Positions 16,475-26,100 of a stretch of 64,000 bases of DNA are shown here, one piece after another (positions within the stretch are counted from its first letter, which is position 1; every line of letters begins with the position of its first letter). Made by a program: the position numbers and the translations under genes. The stretch comes from Bacteroidales bacterium (GTDB lineage: Bacteria; Bacteroidota; Bacteroidia; Bacteroidales; WCHB1-69): the NCBI GenBank assembly GCA_017454945.1, contig JAFTCA010000041.1:216564-280563 (forward strand), written 5' to 3'. The notes under the pieces were generated by a model, which saw only the letters and a program-made list of their open reading frames with translations, ran no database searches and was not told the DNA's origin.

Positions 16475-19462
16475 TTAATGCTTGATAATCTTTATAGTTT
16501 GGCTGTCTGCCTTTAACAAGTAAACTCCGTTGGCGAAAGAGGTCAAATCAATACGAACAGTTTCGTTGTCGATGATTTGTACTTTCATCAGTCGGCCTTG
16601 CATGTCGTAGATGCGCAACTCGCTGCCCATTGCCTGACCGCTCACTTGTACGGTAACGTAGTTAGTGGTTGGGTTGGGGTAGATGCTTCTTACGATGTCG
16701 AAGTCGTGAATGCCTTCGGGGATGATGGCCGTCAAGTGCAGTACCACTACGCTGTCGCAGCCGGCGGCGTTGGTCAGCGTGAGGGTGTGGTCGGTGGTGC
16801 CAGCCTCGGTGGGCGTAACGTCAAAGCCGTTCTTGTTGTATGTTTCGCCTACGTTCACGGTGTCACTGATTTCTACCTTGTCGGTTTTGTTAATAGTAAG
16901 TTCAAACGTCTTGGTTACGGTGATCACGTTTTCTGGGTAATAGAACTCCCCATGCCACATGGCTATAAGTTCAATGGTGTACTTGCCAGCGACCATCGTG
17001 TCGGGAATGACTACGGAGCTGCCGTCCGAGAGTTGTTGCTCGCCGCAGAACCAAGCGTAATCGTCGGCCGAACTGATGGCGGTCAACGTAGTGCTGTGAC
17101 CTTCACAGATTTCTGTTTCACCTTCTATGGTGATGTTGGTGTCAATAGGAACGGGCAGGGTGGTGAGCAGCAGGTTGACGGTGCTGTCGCAGCCAAAGGC
17201 ATTGGTTAAAGTCAACTTGTGCTCTGTGTCACCAGTTTCGGTTGGAGTGATGTCAAAGCCGTTCTTCTTATAGGTTTCGCCCAAAATCACAGTGTCCTTA
17301 ATGTTAACAAGGTCAACGCGGTTGATACGCAGAGCAATCTCGCGAGTGAGGGTGGTTGCGGGAGAACCATCGGGGGTCCATGTGGCTACCAAACGGATAG
17401 TGTAATCGTTGGGTTTTAAGTTGTTGGGTATGTCGCAAATTTCATCGGAGGATACTTTGTCACCATTCAGATACCACTCGTATTGGTTGGCAGTACTGGT
17501 GGCTATTAACGATGTTGCGTTACCTTCGCAAAGGCTGATGTCACCAGTCGGCGATACAATCAACGTGGTGTCAATGGGGATGGGCAATGTTTTGAGAGTC
17601 AAAGTTACGATGCTGTCGCAACCATGGGCGTTGGTCAGCGTCAAGGTGTGCTCGCTGGTACCCACTTCGGTGGGCGTGATGTCGAAGCCGTTCTTCTTGT
17701 AGCTGTTGCCATAGATGATGCTGTCGCTGAGGGCGGTTTCGCTAGCGGCAAAAATGTTTAGGATAATCTCCTTGGAATTGCTGATGGTGTAGTCATTTAT
17801 CTCATCGTACCACGTAGCCACAACAAATATTGAATAGGTACCAGCGGCGTAGGTAGCCGGAATCTCCCAGTGATTTTCGGTGGAAATCACACCCGAACCG
17901 TTAACCCATTGGTATGAGGCTGTTTTGCTGGTGGCCGTTAAGGTTTGTGTAGTGCCTTCACAGAAGGAGGTGTTGCCTGTGATGGTGAATGCGGTGTCGA
18001 TACTGGCGGCCATTTTTACCTCAATGGTATGCTTGGATTGGTCTTTCATAACCAAATCGTAGGAGGACAGGGGACCTTTACTTTCGTTGTCAACATAAAC
18101 GTCGTATATACGCAGGCTGCTATTCACGGGTTTGAAGGTGAAATGTGCCGTTTGTTCCGATGTTTCAGTGTTTTGGGTGGTGAGCGAAATGTTTCTCGAT
18201 TGGATGTTAATGTTGCCCAACAGGCTGTTGCCATCATTGTTCATGGTTACTTTGTCTTCGGCATCGATATTGATATTGCCTTTGGCGGAAAAGGTTTGTC
18301 TATTGTGCTGAGTGATTCCGTTGGTGGAGATGATGTTCACTTCCTTGGCATTCTCGTCAAGGGCAACGCCGCCCAGTGTGAGCGATTGGTTGGCAGCCGT
18401 GCCCGTTTTGTAAGCGTGGAAGTCGCTGAACGATACGCTGGTGCCGTTGGTTACGTCAATGATTTCGATGATGAAAACCTTGCAGTTGTTGAGTTGCAGC
18501 CCCTCGTTGCTCCAGAATTCTTTTTTGAAAAGCGAAAGCGGCAGGGTAATGTAGCCGTCCTCATCGGCAGCGGTTAAAGGAATACCATTGATAAAGTATT
18601 CAAACATAGCGGTGGCGCAGTTCGACAGCCCTATGTTAAGTGTGCCGGCCGTGCCGTTCTTTACGTCCACTTTGAAACGGATACCTTCAGCATTGGTCAG
18701 GTCGTTGAAGAAGTTGGCTGGGTAGGCGCCCAATGCTTGTCCTGACAAGGTGCCGTCACGGTCCATATTCTTGAACCCCATACCTTTATTGCCGGTAAAG
18801 TCGGCTTGGGCGGTCATGGTGAATACGCCATTAGCCACCGTGAATTGGGTGTTGGTGGTGAAGTCGTACATCTTGTAGCCACCGCCCAGGTCGGTAATGC
18901 TGGGACCGATATGTGAAGCTGTGGCAATGAGGTTGTTTATCTGTGTCTGGGTCCAATTGGTGAAGCCAGGCATATATATACGGTCGTATTTCATCATTCT
19001 GTCGGCAATAGTCACTTTGTCGGCCTTGATATTGGTGACGCCTGTCATGTTGCCTGCCAACAAGGTGATCTCTGAAGTCTTGTTGGTAGCCGTGATGATG
19101 GACAAGCCACCGCCATTGGCCACTCGGATGGTGCCGCTGGCATATTTGTCGGTAAGAAGGGTCAGGTTAATGTTGCGGTTGCATCCCGACAGGTCCAGTA
19201 CAACATTGCCGCTGATGGTGATGTTGTCGAAGGTAAGCGTCAGCTGACCGTTGGCATTGGTAATTAGGGTGGTCAGGTCGGCAGCGGTGAGTGTGTAGTC
19301 GTGTCCGCGCTCGCCTATACCCGTCATAAAATCCCCAATAGGAAGGGTGCTGCTGGTTCCCGTGGCCGAGATAATCAGATTACCGCCAGGATTGCCGGCA
19401 GAAAGCTGTTGCCATCCTAGGAAAATGAAGGCGATAATAAATAATAGATGTTTGATTTTCAT
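16475..19462 (-). CDS. Large T9SS-exported surface protein, paralogue 1
   Basis: A 995-residue exported protein with a signal peptide (about 1-22). A roughly 130-residue beta-rich N-terminal region is followed by a jelly-roll-like segment (about 200-350, GIRFKVDVKNG to SFSDFHAYK) reminiscent of CBM11/CIA30 carbohydrate-binding folds. Three Ig/PKD-like units alternate with three copies of a 50-residue unit containing KNGFD[IV]TPTE and GCDS. The C-terminus is a type A sorting domain (IYPNPTTNYVTVQVSGQAM to KIIKH) for type IX secretion and surface attachment. Ligand unknown. It lies directly downstream of a shorter paralogue, separated by a terminator. No promoter box is evident. Confidence 0.85.
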   Translation of the reverse strand: MKIKHLLFIIAFIFLGWQQLSAGNPGGNLIISATGTSSTLPIGDFMTGIGERGHDYTLTAADLTTLITNANGQLTLTFDNITISGNVVLDLSGCNRNINLTLLTDKYASGTIRVANGGGLSIITATNKTSEITLLAGNMTGVTNIKADKVTIADRMMKYDRIYMPGFTNWTQTQINNLIATASHIGPSITDLGGGYKMYDFTTNTQFTVANGVFTMTAQADFTGNKGMGFKNMDRDGTLSGQALGAYPANFFNDLTNAEGIRFKVDVKNGTAGTLNIGLSNCATAMFEYFINGIPLTAADEDGYITLPLSLFKKEFWSNEGLQLNNCKVFIIEIIDVTNGTSVSFSDFHAYKTGTAANQSLTLGGVALDENAKEVNIISTNGITQHNRQTFSAKGNINIDAEDKVTMNNDGNSLLGNINIQSRNISLTTQNTETSEQTAHFTFKPVNSSLRIYDVYVDNESKGPLSSYDLVMKDQSKHTIEVKMAASIDTAFTITGNTSFCEGTTQTLTATSKTASYQWVNGSGVISTENHWEIPATYAAGTYSIFVVATWYDEINDYTISNSKEIILNIFAASETALSDSIIYGNSYKKNGFDITPTEVGTSEHTLTLTNAHGCDSIVTLTLKTLPIPIDTTLIVSPTGDISLCEGNATSLIATSTANQYEWYLNGDKVSSDEICDIPNNLKPNDYTIRLVATWTPDGSPATTLTREIALRINRVDLVNIKDTVILGETYKKNGFDITPTETGDTEHKLTLTNAFGCDSTVNLLLTTLPVPIDTNITIEGETEICEGHSTTLTAISSADDYAWFCGEQQLSDGSSVVIPDTMVAGKYTIELIAMWHGEFYYPENVITVTKTFELTINKTDKVEISDTVNVGETYNKNGFDVTPTEAGTTDHTLTLTNAAGCDSVVVLHLTAIIPEGIHDFDIVRSIYPNPTTNYVTVQVSGQAMGSELRIYDMQGRLMKVQIIDNETVRIDLTSFANGVYLLKADSQTIKIIKH

Positions 19463-19503
19463 AATTTTAGAATTAAAAATGAATATTTTTGTTTTTATAA
19501 AAA

Positions 19504-19534
19504 AAGGAGTCCGACACGGTTGTCAGGACTCCTT
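19504..19534 (-). terminator. Terminator between the two T9SS paralogues
   Basis: A 9-bp perfect stem AAGGAGTCC / GGACTCCTT extends by GACA/TGTC past a single bulge. The U-run on the minus strand comes from the A-run at 19499-19505. It ends the upstream paralogue's transcript. Confidence 0.85.
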
Positions 19535-19550
19535 CGAATGTATGTGAGAA

Positions 19551-21704
19551 TTATTGTTTGATGATCTTCACTGTCTGGCTGTCAGCTTTCAACAGGTAAA
19601 GGCCGTTGGCGAAAGATGTCAAATCAATACGAACAGTTTCGTTGTCGATGATTTGTGCTTTCATCAGTCGGCCTTGCATGTCGTAGAGGCGCAGTTCGCT
19701 GCCCATAGCCTGACCGCTCACTTGTACGGTTATGTAATTGGTGGCAGGGTTGGGGTAGATGCTTCTTACGAGGTTGAAGTCGTGGATGCCTTCGGGAATG
19801 ATGGCTGTCAGGTGCAGTACCACTACGCTGTCGCAACCATTGGCGTTGGTCAGCGTGAGGGTGTGGTCGGTAGTGCCGGCTTCGGTTGGTGTAACGTCAA
19901 AGCCGTTCTTGTTGTAAGTTTCGCCTACATTAACGGTGTCGGTAAGTTCCACGTGGTCGGTCTTGTTGATGGTCACATCAATGGTTTTGGTAATAGTTAT
20001 TTGATCTTCAGGAATGATGCTTCCGCCGAGCCATCTGGCCACAAGTTTGATGGCGTATTGGCCAGCGGGCATGCTGTCGGGAATAACTACGGAACTGCTG
20101 TCTGAGAGCAAGATTTCACCGTAAGTCCAAGAGTATGAGTCGGCGGTGCTAGTGGCTGTCAGCGTGGTGCTGGTGCCTTCGCAGAATTCGGTCTCACCTG
20201 CGATGGTAAGGGTGGTGTCCACATCTTCGCCTTCGCCAAGGATAACTCTGAGCGAGTGTGCGGCATTGTCGCTCATCTTATATTGCCAAAAGGTTACAGC
20301 TCCTTGGCTAGTGCCGTCAGCAATCAAGTCCTTCACTTTCAGGTTCCCAGGAGGCACAATGGTGAAGTCTGCCGTGGTGGGATCTGACATTAAATTGCTG
20401 AACATGATGTTGATACTTTCGGCCTGGAGGGTGAATTCACCACTGAAATGGTTGTATCCGTATGTTTTGTTCAAAGTTATATCTTTGGCAATCATGTTGA
20501 TATTACCCACTAAATTGATTTGCGAAGCGGTGCCGGGTTGGTAAATGTTTCCTGTGGTTTTAAAGGTTACCTCTTTGATGTCTTGCTCCATATATATTTG
20601 TGTTAAGGGCATCTGTCCACGAGTGCCTTCGTTCAATTTGTAGGCGTGGAAATCGCTGAAAGAAACACTGGTACCTTCTTTAACATCGATAATTTCAATA
20701 ATGAATACGATGCAGTTGTCGAGTTGTAGGCCTTCGTTGCTCCAGAATTCTTTTTCGAAGAGTGAGAGGGGCAGAGTCACATAGCCGTTATCATCAGCTG
20801 CGGTCAAGGGGATGTTGTAGATGAAATACTCGAAAAATCTTCCTACATCTTCGCGACAGTTTGACAGTCCGATGTTAAGAGATCCGGCCGAGCCGTTATT
20901 AACATCCACTTTAAAGCGGATGCCATCAGCACCAGTCAAATCTTTGAAGAAGTCGGCTGGATAGGCTCCCAACTTTTTGCCAGCCAAGGTGCCTTCGCGG
21001 TCCATGTTCTTGAATCCCATACCTTTATCATCGCTGAAGTCTGCTTCGGCAGTCATGGTAAACACTCCATTTTCAACCGTGAATTTGGTGTTGGTGGTAA
21101 AGTCGTTGGCTTTGTAGCCGCCACTCAATTCGGTGATGCTGGATCCGATATGCGAAGCTGCTGCAATCAGTTTGTCCAGTTCTTCTTGTTTCCAGTTGGT
21201 GAAACCAGGCATTTCAATGCGATCGTAAGTTTGTGTCATATCTGAAAAGATGACATGGTCGACTTTGAAGCAGTTTTTCATACCTATGAATTCTTTGCCC
21301 GTCAGGGTAAGGGTAGAGGTTTTGCCCTTGTCGGTGAGGATGGTAATGCTACTGTTTGTGTTGACCGTGATTTTGCCGTTAGCGGATGTTACCAGCAAGG
21401 TCAGATCGATGTCCATGTTGGTGCCGGTGAAGTTCAGTTCAACGCCGCCGTTGATGGTGAAGTTGTCGAATGCGAGGACCACCTTGCCATTGTTTGCTGT
21501 GATAAGTTTGGCCAAGTCAATGGTGTTAATGGTGTAGCCACGGCCTGTCTCACCAATGCCGGTAAGCCAATCTCCCATGGGCGGTTTTTGGGTCGTGCCA
21601 ATGTGGGTGATGGTCAGGTTACCATTGATAGCACTCACCTTGGTAGGCATTAGGCCTAACATTAAGATGAGAACTGAAATGAATAAAAAGTAGATTTTTC
21701 TCAT
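19551..21704 (-). CDS. T9SS-exported surface protein, paralogue 2
   Basis: A 717-residue exported protein, a shorter version of its downstream neighbour. It has a signal peptide (about 1-25), the same N-terminal region and jelly-roll-like segment (GIRFKVDVNNG to SFSDFHAYK), a single Ig-like unit, a single KNGFDVTPTE unit, and a type A sorting domain (IYPNPATNYITVQVSGQAM to KIIKQ). The C-terminal 130 residues are almost identical to paralogue 1, at DNA level too, whereas the middles diverge. This suggests tandem duplication followed by module gain or loss. Its own promoter (21751-21758) and terminator frame it. Confidence 0.85.
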   Translation of the reverse strand: MRKIYFLFISVLILMLGLMPTKVSAINGNLTITHIGTTQKPPMGDWLTGIGETGRGYTINTIDLAKLITANNGKVVLAFDNFTINGGVELNFTGTNMDIDLTLLVTSANGKITVNTNSSITILTDKGKTSTLTLTGKEFIGMKNCFKVDHVIFSDMTQTYDRIEMPGFTNWKQEELDKLIAAASHIGSSITELSGGYKANDFTTNTKFTVENGVFTMTAEADFSDDKGMGFKNMDREGTLAGKKLGAYPADFFKDLTGADGIRFKVDVNNGSAGSLNIGLSNCREDVGRFFEYFIYNIPLTAADDNGYVTLPLSLFEKEFWSNEGLQLDNCIVFIIEIIDVKEGTSVSFSDFHAYKLNEGTRGQMPLTQIYMEQDIKEVTFKTTGNIYQPGTASQINLVGNINMIAKDITLNKTYGYNHFSGEFTLQAESINIMFSNLMSDPTTADFTIVPPGNLKVKDLIADGTSQGAVTFWQYKMSDNAAHSLRVILGEGEDVDTTLTIAGETEFCEGTSTTLTATSTADSYSWTYGEILLSDSSSVVIPDSMPAGQYAIKLVARWLGGSIIPEDQITITKTIDVTINKTDHVELTDTVNVGETYNKNGFDVTPTEAGTTDHTLTLTNANGCDSVVVLHLTAIIPEGIHDFNLVRSIYPNPATNYITVQVSGQAMGSELRLYDMQGRLMKAQIIDNETVRIDLTSFANGLYLLKADSQTVKIIKQ

Positions 21705-21750
21705 AATTATTAGGTTTTTAATAAATTGAATGACTAATGTTTTCTAAATG

Positions 21751-21758
21751 CAAATATA
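21751..21758 (-). promoter_or_regulatory. -7 box for T9SS paralogue 2
   Basis: CAAATATA on the plus strand reads TATATTTG on the minus strand, matching TAnnTTTG, 47 bases upstream of the start codon. Confidence 0.55.
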
Positions 21759-21800
21759 CAACTATTTTAACATATTTGAAATATGTTTTTGAATTTGGAA

Positions 21801-21838
21801 ATTATTATCAATTGTAAATTATCAATTGTTAATTGTCA
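21801..21838. repeat. AT-rich 3'-end repeat, copy 3
   Basis: ATTATCAATTGTAAATTATCAATTGTTAATTGT overlaps the last four codons and the stop of the phosphoesterase gene. Same family as at 7503. Confidence 0.7.
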
Positions 21839-23150
21839 ACACGGTCACCTCAGGGTACATTCCAAATCGTGCGGGCATGCCAGTGGCTGCCAATCCGGGG
21901 TTGACATACATTTGTTGTTTGCTGTTGCGGGAGTTTTTGTAAAGGCCGCCCCATTGTCGGAACATGAGTATCGATGGGGAAAAACGCAGGCGCTCGCTTA
22001 ACACACCGGCTTGCATGCCGTGCGTATGGCCGCACAAGGTCAGATTGGCGGGCCAGGGTTGGCCAGTGATTTCATCCCACATTTCGGGACTGTGGCACAA
22101 GAAGATGACATAGTCGCTGTCGCTCACATGCAGAAAAGTCTTTTTAGGGTCGCCTGTGTTGATGTTCATAGGCTTGTCGCACCAAAACTCAATGCCAGCC
22201 AGCGTAAGAGAATCTCCGTTCCAAGGTGCGCGAATGCTTTCATTACGAAGTAGTTGCCAACCCATTTGATGGTGATATTGTTCCAATTTGGTCATGTCGG
22301 CTTTCCGTGCTTCGTCGGTTCGTAAGTCGGAATAGGTGCCGTAGTCGTGGTTGCCCAAGATGGAGTAGACGCCCAACGGCGCCTTGACTTGCGCCAGCAC
22401 CTCAAGGTAAGGCAGCATCTCTTTTGAAGAGCTCTGCACCATGTCGCCGGTAAAGACAACCATGTCGCCATGTTGCTCATTGACCAGATTCACAATCTGT
22501 TGCACCGTCTGCGGATTGCGCCAGGTGCCCAAATGGATGTCTGATATTTGAACGACACGCAACGGCTTGTTTTTGAAGATGTTGTTTGAGGTCCGAATGT
22601 CCACATGCCGTACAATGAAGTGATGGGCGGCGTAGGTCATGCCCCAGATGGCGAAACCGGTGAACAGCAGGCATAATACGCCGAAAATCGCTGGGATGTG
22701 TCGCGCCACGGCAGGCTGGTAGTCGTGATTTTTTTTGCGGCGGATAAGAATGACGATGTCAAAGAGTAGGAGCAACAGCGCCACCACGAATTTGAAGAGA
22801 TAGATCATTGTACACACGCCCTTCCAGTTGTAAAAGTCAGGGTCGTTGATGTACGAGGTGCCTTTCACCAATTGGAAGATGGTCAGACCCATCAGGAGAA
22901 AATAGGGTGCCCAGTAGCATATTGTGAAGGTAATGTAGGCAACTTTGTTGCTTTTGAATTTGGAACTGAACAGGTTGTTGAGTCTGAGCCATAAGTAGAT
23001 GTCAGCCATGAAAAGTATCGCGTACATCTTCGTGCGGCGCATCAGTGCGGGCATCGTGAAGTACATCGATACAGCAAACAGCAGCAGCGAAATCACTGCC
23101 GCCGTTGCGTAAGGGAGAATCCTTTTAAGAAGTCTATGCTTTTCTGTCAT
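21822..23150 (-). CDS. Membrane-anchored calcineurin-like metallophosphoesterase
   Basis: A 442-residue protein with an N-terminal membrane part of about four to five hydrophobic helices (first near 13-35) and a C-terminal metallophosphoesterase domain. Metal-ligand motifs are in order: DIHLG, GDMV, GNHDYG, CHSP and GHTHGMQ. Homologues with this topology are often annotated as YkuE-like UDP-diacylglucosamine or nucleotide phosphohydrolases, but the substrate is not predictable. It lies 10 bases downstream of the glycogen enzyme gene, so cotranscription is likely. The C-terminal TINN and stop come from an AT-rich repeat. Confidence 0.87.
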   Translation of the reverse strand: MTEKHRLLKRILPYATAAVISLLLFAVSMYFTMPALMRRTKMYAILFMADIYLWLRLNNLFSSKFKSNKVAYITFTICYWAPYFLLMGLTIFQLVKGTSYINDPDFYNWKGVCTMIYLFKFVVALLLLLFDIVILIRRKKNHDYQPAVARHIPAIFGVLCLLFTGFAIWGMTYAAHHFIVRHVDIRTSNNIFKNKPLRVVQISDIHLGTWRNPQTVQQIVNLVNEQHGDMVVFTGDMVQSSSKEMLPYLEVLAQVKAPLGVYSILGNHDYGTYSDLRTDEARKADMTKLEQYHHQMGWQLLRNESIRAPWNGDSLTLAGIEFWCDKPMNINTGDPKKTFLHVSDSDYVIFLCHSPEMWDEITGQPWPANLTLCGHTHGMQAGVLSERLRFSPSILMFRQWGGLYKNSRNSKQQMYVNPGLAATGMPARFGMYPEVTVLTINN

Positions 23151-23160
23151 AGGTTTTTAG

Positions 23161-26100
23161 TTACAGCCATTTGACAAGGTTGAAGTCCATGTCGTGTGGC
23201 AGCAGCGGATGTTGCGGTATCATGCGCACCGCCAATTTCCACATACCTGCAAATTCGGCATTGGTGCGGCATTCGAAACGCGACACGCCCTTGTCGTGGC
23301 CGACAAAGGCAAACGGGAACTTGGCAAACAGTCCAGCTGCTTCATGGTCGGCATTGACGATAACCAACTCAATCTTAACATCTTCAGGATTGAGGTTCCC
23401 CAACTTGATGTCAGCGCGGACGCAGATGGAATCGCCGAGGAACAAGGAACCTTCGTTGGCATTGGGCATCTCAAGGTTAGCCACCGTAATGTTGTCCCAG
23501 CCAGTCAGCACTTTCTCTTTCCATCTTACGAGAGAATTGAGTTTTTCTAATTTGTTCTGAGTGAGCAGGTGTGTGCGCTCGCCGAGTTTGTTATAGAATT
23601 TGCGGTAATAGTCGTCAAGTTGTCGCTTCATGGTGAAGTGCGGCGAAATCTTGGCGAAGCAGTTCTTCATCATGCGGGTCCAGCCCATGGGAATGTTATG
23701 CTCGTTGCGGTCGTAGAAGACGGGGGCAATCTCGTCTTCGAAGATGCTGTACAAGGTGGCGGCATCCAGCTCATCCTGCAATCTGTTGTCGGTGTAGGTG
23801 ATTTGCTCGTTGATGGCCCAGCCGGCATCTTCTACATAGCCTTCGGCCCACCAGCCGTCGAGGACGCTGCAGTTGAGCACGCCGTTCATGATGGCCTTCT
23901 CGCCACTGGTGCCAGAGGCCTCCAACGGACGGGTAGGCGTGTTGAGCCAAACATCGCAGCCTGAGATGAGCTTCTTGGCCAGAATCATATCGTAGTTTTC
24001 AATGAAGATGATCTTGCCAATGAAAGCGGGTTTCCTTGAGAACTCGATGATGCGCTTGATGAGGTCCTGACCAGCCTTGTCGTGCGGGTGTGCCTTGCCG
24101 GCAAAGAGGAACTGGATGGGATGCGTGGGGTTGTTGACAATAGATTTCAGTTTTTCTTCGTTTGAGAAGAGCAGATGGGCGCGCTTGTAAGTGGCAAAAC
24201 GTCGTGCAAAGCCGATGGTGAGCACATCGCTGCGGATGGCCTTCAATGTGTTGACAATCAGTGCTGGTGATTCGTTGCGTCGTTTCATGTCCTTTTCCAG
24301 CATCACCTTGATGGCATCTATCATTTCGTGGCGCAAGTCGTCTTTGATGCGCCACAAGTCGCTGTCGGCAGCTTCGTATATCTTTTCCCAGATTTGCGGG
24401 TTAGATCTGTCGCTAATAAATTGTTCCCCAAATAGTTTCAAGTGGAATTCCTGCCAACGTTTGTGTGCCCATGTGGGATAATGGACGCCGTTGGTCACGT
24501 AATCGATATGCAGTTCGTTGGTGAAATGTCCTTCATAGAGCATTTGGAACATCTCGCGCGACACACGGCCATGGATGCGGCTTACGCCGTTGATTTCCTG
24601 CGAGAGGTTGCAAGCAAGAATGCTCATGGAGAACTTGTCGCCCGTGGCTTCCATGTTTTTGCGTCCCAAGCCCATGAAAGCCTGCCATGAGATGCCCACA
24701 TACGACGGGTAGGTTGAGAAGTAGGTTCGCATCAGGTCCTCGCTGAAGGCATCGTGACCTGCGGCTACAGGCGTGTGGGTGGTGTAGAGCGAGGATGCGC
24801 GCACCAGCTCGTAAGCCGTGAGGAAAGGCACATGTCGCTCCTCCATGATGGCGCGAAGGCGCTCCAGTGTCAGGAATGCGGCGTGCCCTTCGTTGAGATG
24901 GTATAAATCAGGTTTCTCTTGCATCAGTTGCAGCATTCTAACACCGCCAATACCAAGCAGAATCTCTTGTTTCAAGCGGTTTTCGATGTCGCCGCCATAC
25001 AACGTATGGGTCACGTTGCGGTCGCAAGGCTGGTTGTCGTCGAAGTCAGTGTCCATCAGAAAGAGTGGAATGCGGCCTACATTCACGCGCCAGATGCGGG
25101 CGTACATCTTGCGGCCGGGCAGCGCAATGCTGATGGTCTTCCAGTTGCCGTTTTCATCTTTGAGCGGAAACAAGGGGAGCTTGGAGAAACTCTGCGCCGG
25201 GTAAAGGTTTATCTGGTCTCCAAAGTGTGAAATCTGTTGGGTGAAATAGCCGTAACGGTACAGTAGGCCGATGCCTATCATGTTGACATTGCAGTCGCTG
25301 GCCTCTTTCAGGTAGTCGCCGGCCAACATGCCCAAACCACCCGAGAATATCTTCAGTTCGTTGCTGATGCCGAACTCCATGCTGAAGTAGGCAATTTTGT
25401 CGGTGTCAGGACGTTTGACATCCATGTACGTGCGGAAGGCGCTATATACTTTATCCAGTTTTTCCACAAAGAGCGGGTCATTGCTGAATTGGTTCAGTCG
25501 GTCTAAAGGCAGGATTTGCAGGATGTGCACGGGATTCTCGTTGTACTCGTGCCATTTCTCCTCACCGGCAATTTCTATGAACAACTCGCGGGCTTCGTAG
25601 TTCCAACTCCACCAAAGGTTATAGGCCAACTCGTTGAGCTTCTTCAGGTTGTCGGGAAGATTGGATTTGATGTTGTATTTGGTCCATTTGGGCTCGTCGG
25701 CTTTCTTTTTGTCGGTGAACAGACTAATGCTGGCGGTCTTGTCCCGATATTGTTCGTAGCGCTGGTCGCTTTTTTGTGTTGCCATATCGTAGAGTTTTAA
25801 GTAGTTGGTATAGAGATTTTTCCAGAGTGCTTGTTGAGCGATTTCGCGGGCTTTGTCCGATAGTTGTTGGCGTTCTTGTTCGTTGCAGCGCAGGATGTGT
25901 GCGATGCCTTGTGCGATGCATTGGCTCACTTCCTGGTCGTTGTCGTCGGTGCGCTCAATGACGAAGGCGCTGTGCTGCTGCTGTCCGAAGTTGTCGCGGG
26001 CCCAGATGCCGAAGCCGGCGAGCGAGGTGGTGATGGTCGGTATGCCAAAGGCGACGCTTTCGAGCGGTGTGTAGCCCCACGGCTCGTAGTAGGAGGGGAA

